This document shows, piece after piece, positions 5,527 to 7,007 of a DNA stretch of 7,007 nt. A program made the translations under genes and the position numbers. A model generated the notes under the pieces. That model did not search any database and was not told the DNA's origin. It was given only the letters and a program-made list of their open reading frames with translations. The DNA is from Deferribacteraceae bacterium (GTDB lineage Bacteria; Chrysiogenota; Deferribacteres; Deferribacterales; JAISNW01): contig JAITWF010000078.1 of the NCBI GenBank assembly GCA_031285415.1, forward strand, positions 1 to 7,007, written 5' to 3'. How positions within the stretch are numbered: the stretch's first letter is position 1; each line of letters begins with the position of its first letter.

Positions 5527-6066
5527 ATGCCAGATAGGCAGGTTTCTACGTATCTCAAGCTCATAAAGCAGATCGACGCAACGCTAGACGTAAAGCGGAT
5601 CTCGTATGCCCAATTTAGCCATGAGCTTGATATGCCATCCATCGCATTTTATAATAAATACAAAGCACACGGTTTCTCTCTGGAGGAGATGGAGCGATTT
5701 CTTGCGCTCGCCCAGACGATGCCTGCTAAAACTATAGAGTGTATCAAGTGCGGTGCCGCATTTATCCCAAAGACCAAAAGCGTCAAGAGGGCATTCTGCG
5801 AAGAGTGTAAAGAGGAGATGCGCCGCAAAGTAGAGAATAGCGACTCAATCCGATTCAAATACCCATCATGGATAACAAATATACACGATTCACTATTAAG
5901 AAACCTTGTAGAGCAGGAGTTTCATATAGATGAAGAGACCGCCGCCGAGATGGCAAAGGCAGACTCAGCTGAAGAGGCGAAAGCTATACGATCAAATAGA
6001 TGGAAGGGCTCGACGAACAACACATCGTCTGTGGTGTATGATACGATGACTGTAATAAAGTTTTAG
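5527..6066 (+). CDS. Unrecognised protein with HTH-like region and zinc ribbon
   Basis: I do not recognise this 179-residue cytoplasmic protein. Residues about 26-64 (SYAQFSHELDMPSIAFYNKYKAHG, then FSLEEMERFLALA) have the spacing of an XRE-like helix-turn-helix: a helix beginning Ala-Gln, a turn at Asp-Met, a recognition-like helix, then a helix with a hydrophobic pattern. Residues 72-94 form a zinc ribbon, C-x2-C (72, 75) and C-x2-C (91, 94), in a basic context. The remainder (about 105-179) is unfamiliar, with an acidic helical stretch near 135-152. There is no signal peptide or membrane segment. AAGAGG lies 9 bases before ATG. It is transcribed divergently from ilvD, so a role as a regulator, possibly of ilv or of itself, is an inference from position and fold only; a phage- or plasmid-type DNA-binding protein is equally possible. 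Confidence 0.85.
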   Translation: MPDRQVSTYLKLIKQIDATLDVKRISYAQFSHELDMPSIAFYNKYKAHGFSLEEMERFLALAQTMPAKTIECIKCGAAFIPKTKSVKRAFCEECKEEMRRKVENSDSIRFKYPSWITNIHDSLLRNLVEQEFHIDEETAAEMAKADSAEEAKAIRSNRWKGSTNNTSSVVYDTMTVIKF

Positions 6067-6091
6067 AAAGGGGAACCAAGTTTCCCCTTTC
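6066..6091. terminator. Strong hairpin between convergent genes (bidirectional terminator candidate)
   Basis: Ten perfect pairs, GAAAGGGGAA (6066-6075) with TTCCCCTTTC (6082-6091), around a 6-nt loop, starting on the last base of the zinc-ribbon gene stop codon. The plus-strand 3' arm is followed by TACCTTT, only a weak U-rich tail. Because the stem ends in AAA/TTT both ways, it may end transcripts from either side. Confidence 0.6.
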
Positions 6092-6093
6092 TA

Positions 6094-6143
6094 CCTTTCC
6101 CCTCCTTTGGGGATTCGCTACGGCGGCGCATGTCCGCCTGCGC
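6094..6143 (+). repeat. Second hairpin pair in the convergent gap, resembling units A to C
   Basis: CCCC (6099-6102) with GGGG (6109-6112) is followed by a GC stem GGCGG (6122-6126) with CCGCC (6134-6138) and a 7-nt loop. The order, C/G-tract hairpin and then an unrelated stem, resembles units A and B near ilvC, but sequence identity is low. Membership in the same family is tentative. Confidence 0.35.
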
Positions 6144-6155
6144 TCAACTAACTTT

Positions 6156-6845
6156 TTATTCCCCAGACAGCTTCTTCAGCTCCAGCTGGCGACGAAACAC
6201 GTATCGGATAATCTTATCTCTATTCGTCTCTGATATATTACTATACTTTAAGCTTATAATCCGTTTCCCATTCGGGCGAAACGCCACACGAACCGCTTTA
6301 CACTCTAGCTGCTTTATGCCATCCACCAAAGAGTTTGACAGATCAAGCACGATCACATCCCCTTCGATAATCCCTGAATCACAGCTCAATCGGCAGCCAC
6401 CGCCCGACAGATCGTCAACCAATCCGTCATAGAAAGGTACCGCTCTGCTAGTTTTATTGAATATATCGAGTTTGTCAAGGTTGCCAAGAAATACCTTTAC
6501 ACGTAAATGTACAGGCACACGAAAAAATTCACGCATCTGCTCGTGTCGCAATGCGTCTGGCAGCGTCACCACCAACATATAGATTGGAGTTTTTACGACA
6601 GAGAGAACTCTGCAATCAAAATCGGATTTACCATTTCCTGCTATAGCAGATACATTTAGGATAGACCCCTTCGCAACAGGCATCGGTCTGCCTCTATTGG
6701 TAGGCATTGATATCATCAGCTGATCATCATCTATATCTTCTATGCGTGAATCGTAGCTATTTCCATCGCCATTTGCGAGGATCACCATCAACTTTGTATT
6801 GCGCTGAAGTACTGACTGCACTTCGTTTGACTTGTTTTCGCTCAT
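6156..6845 (-). CDS. PilZ-domain c-di-GMP-binding protein, YcgR/YpfA-like
   Basis: Cytoplasmic effector that binds cyclic di-GMP; relatives of this two-domain form (YcgR, YpfA/DgrA) slow or redirect flagellar motors when c-di-GMP is high. The 229 residues match the family. Residues about 15-95 form the beta-rich N-terminal YcgR-like domain. The PilZ domain (about 103-220) has both halves of the ligand motif: R105-x3-R109 in MREFFRVPV and D145-x-S147-x2-G150 in DDLSGGG, so binding should be intact. The C-terminus has the typical helix (RDKIIRYVFRRQLELKK). ATG at 6845 has AGGTGA immediately upstream, a close Shine-Dalgarno, and a weaker AAAGG further back. It converges with the zinc-ribbon gene. 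No flagellar gene is visible in the window, so the motor link comes from family knowledge. Confidence 0.92.
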   Translation of the reverse strand: MSENKSNEVQSVLQRNTKLMVILANGDGNSYDSRIEDIDDDQLMISMPTNRGRPMPVAKGSILNVSAIAGNGKSDFDCRVLSVVKTPIYMLVVTLPDALRHEQMREFFRVPVHLRVKVFLGNLDKLDIFNKTSRAVPFYDGLVDDLSGGGCRLSCDSGIIEGDVIVLDLSNSLVDGIKQLECKAVRVAFRPNGKRIISLKYSNISETNRDKIIRYVFRRQLELKKLSGE

Positions 6846-6880
6846 ATCACCTATACTACCTTTACTTCATATCTTGTGTA

Positions 6881-6909
6881 ATTGTAATACTAAAATGTTA
6901 AAGATACAA
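6881..6909 (-). promoter_or_regulatory. Sigma70-type promoter candidate for the PilZ gene
   Basis: On the minus strand, -35 TTGTAT (6909-6904) and -10 TACAAT (6886-6881) are 17 bases apart, with a start near 6874 and a leader of about 29 bases. The -35 hexamer and spacing equal those proposed for ilvD. The rest of the edge (6910-7007) is AT-rich and holds no gene that I can see; a TTGACG (6951-6956) with a TATACG 18 bases on is a weaker alternative. Confidence 0.5.
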
Positions 6910-7007
6910 CATATTTATTGGCAACCGTATATTTTACGACCAAATCCTTCGTCAAATATAGTTGCTCCAAACTGCTTGTCTTACTGGAAAGATTAATATA
7001 TAATATA

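Overview
This window is a bacterial chromosomal segment built around a compact branched-chain amino acid operon. Reading along the minus strand, the order is ilvD (dihydroxy-acid dehydratase), ilvB (acetolactate synthase catalytic subunit), ilvN (its regulatory subunit) and ilvC (ketol-acid reductoisomerase). Together these supply the shared enzymes of valine and isoleucine synthesis up to the 2-oxo acids. The final transaminase (ilvE) and the threonine deaminase (ilvA) are not here. GC content is moderate by eye. The proteins are ordinary housekeeping orthologues, and the neighbour is a YcgR-like c-di-GMP (PilZ) protein, which suggests a flagellated or surface-regulated bacterium. The sequence alone does not fix the phylum: delta-type Proteobacteria, Deferribacterota and Negativicutes are all conceivable.

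Layout: a GC-rich hairpin repeat lies at the left edge (15-40), followed by ilvC (59-1075), ilvN (1279-1785), ilvB (1963-3648) and ilvD (3703-5355), all on the minus strand. A divergent intergenic region (5356-5526) carries a promoter candidate for each direction. The plus-strand gene at 5527-6066 encodes an unrecognised 179-residue protein with a possible helix-turn-helix region and a four-cysteine zinc ribbon. It converges on a minus-strand Pilz-type gene (6156-6845), with a strong hairpin between them. The last 160 bases hold a promoter candidate for the PilZ gene and no gene.

The most unusual aspect is the spaces between genes. Every gap inside the ilv operon is filled with a different palindromic or hairpin-rich element: a 26-bp GC hairpin between ilvD and ilvB that recurs inverted just after ilvC; a 121-bp imperfect palindrome directly abutting a second hairpin unit between ilvB and ilvN, where the hairpin unit appears to supply the ribosome binding site of ilvN; and a roughly 154-bp two-unit element between ilvN and ilvC, flanked by a 23-bp direct duplication that includes the last codons and stop of ilvN. 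The divergent promoter region lacks such elements. This looks like a genome colonised by small, non-coding, structured repeats (MITE- or REP-like) that settle in transcribed spacers.

I see no complete new multi-gene defence or mobile system here. The candidates for novelty are the intergenic elements and the divergently transcribed putative zinc-ribbon DNA-binding protein next to the ilv promoter.
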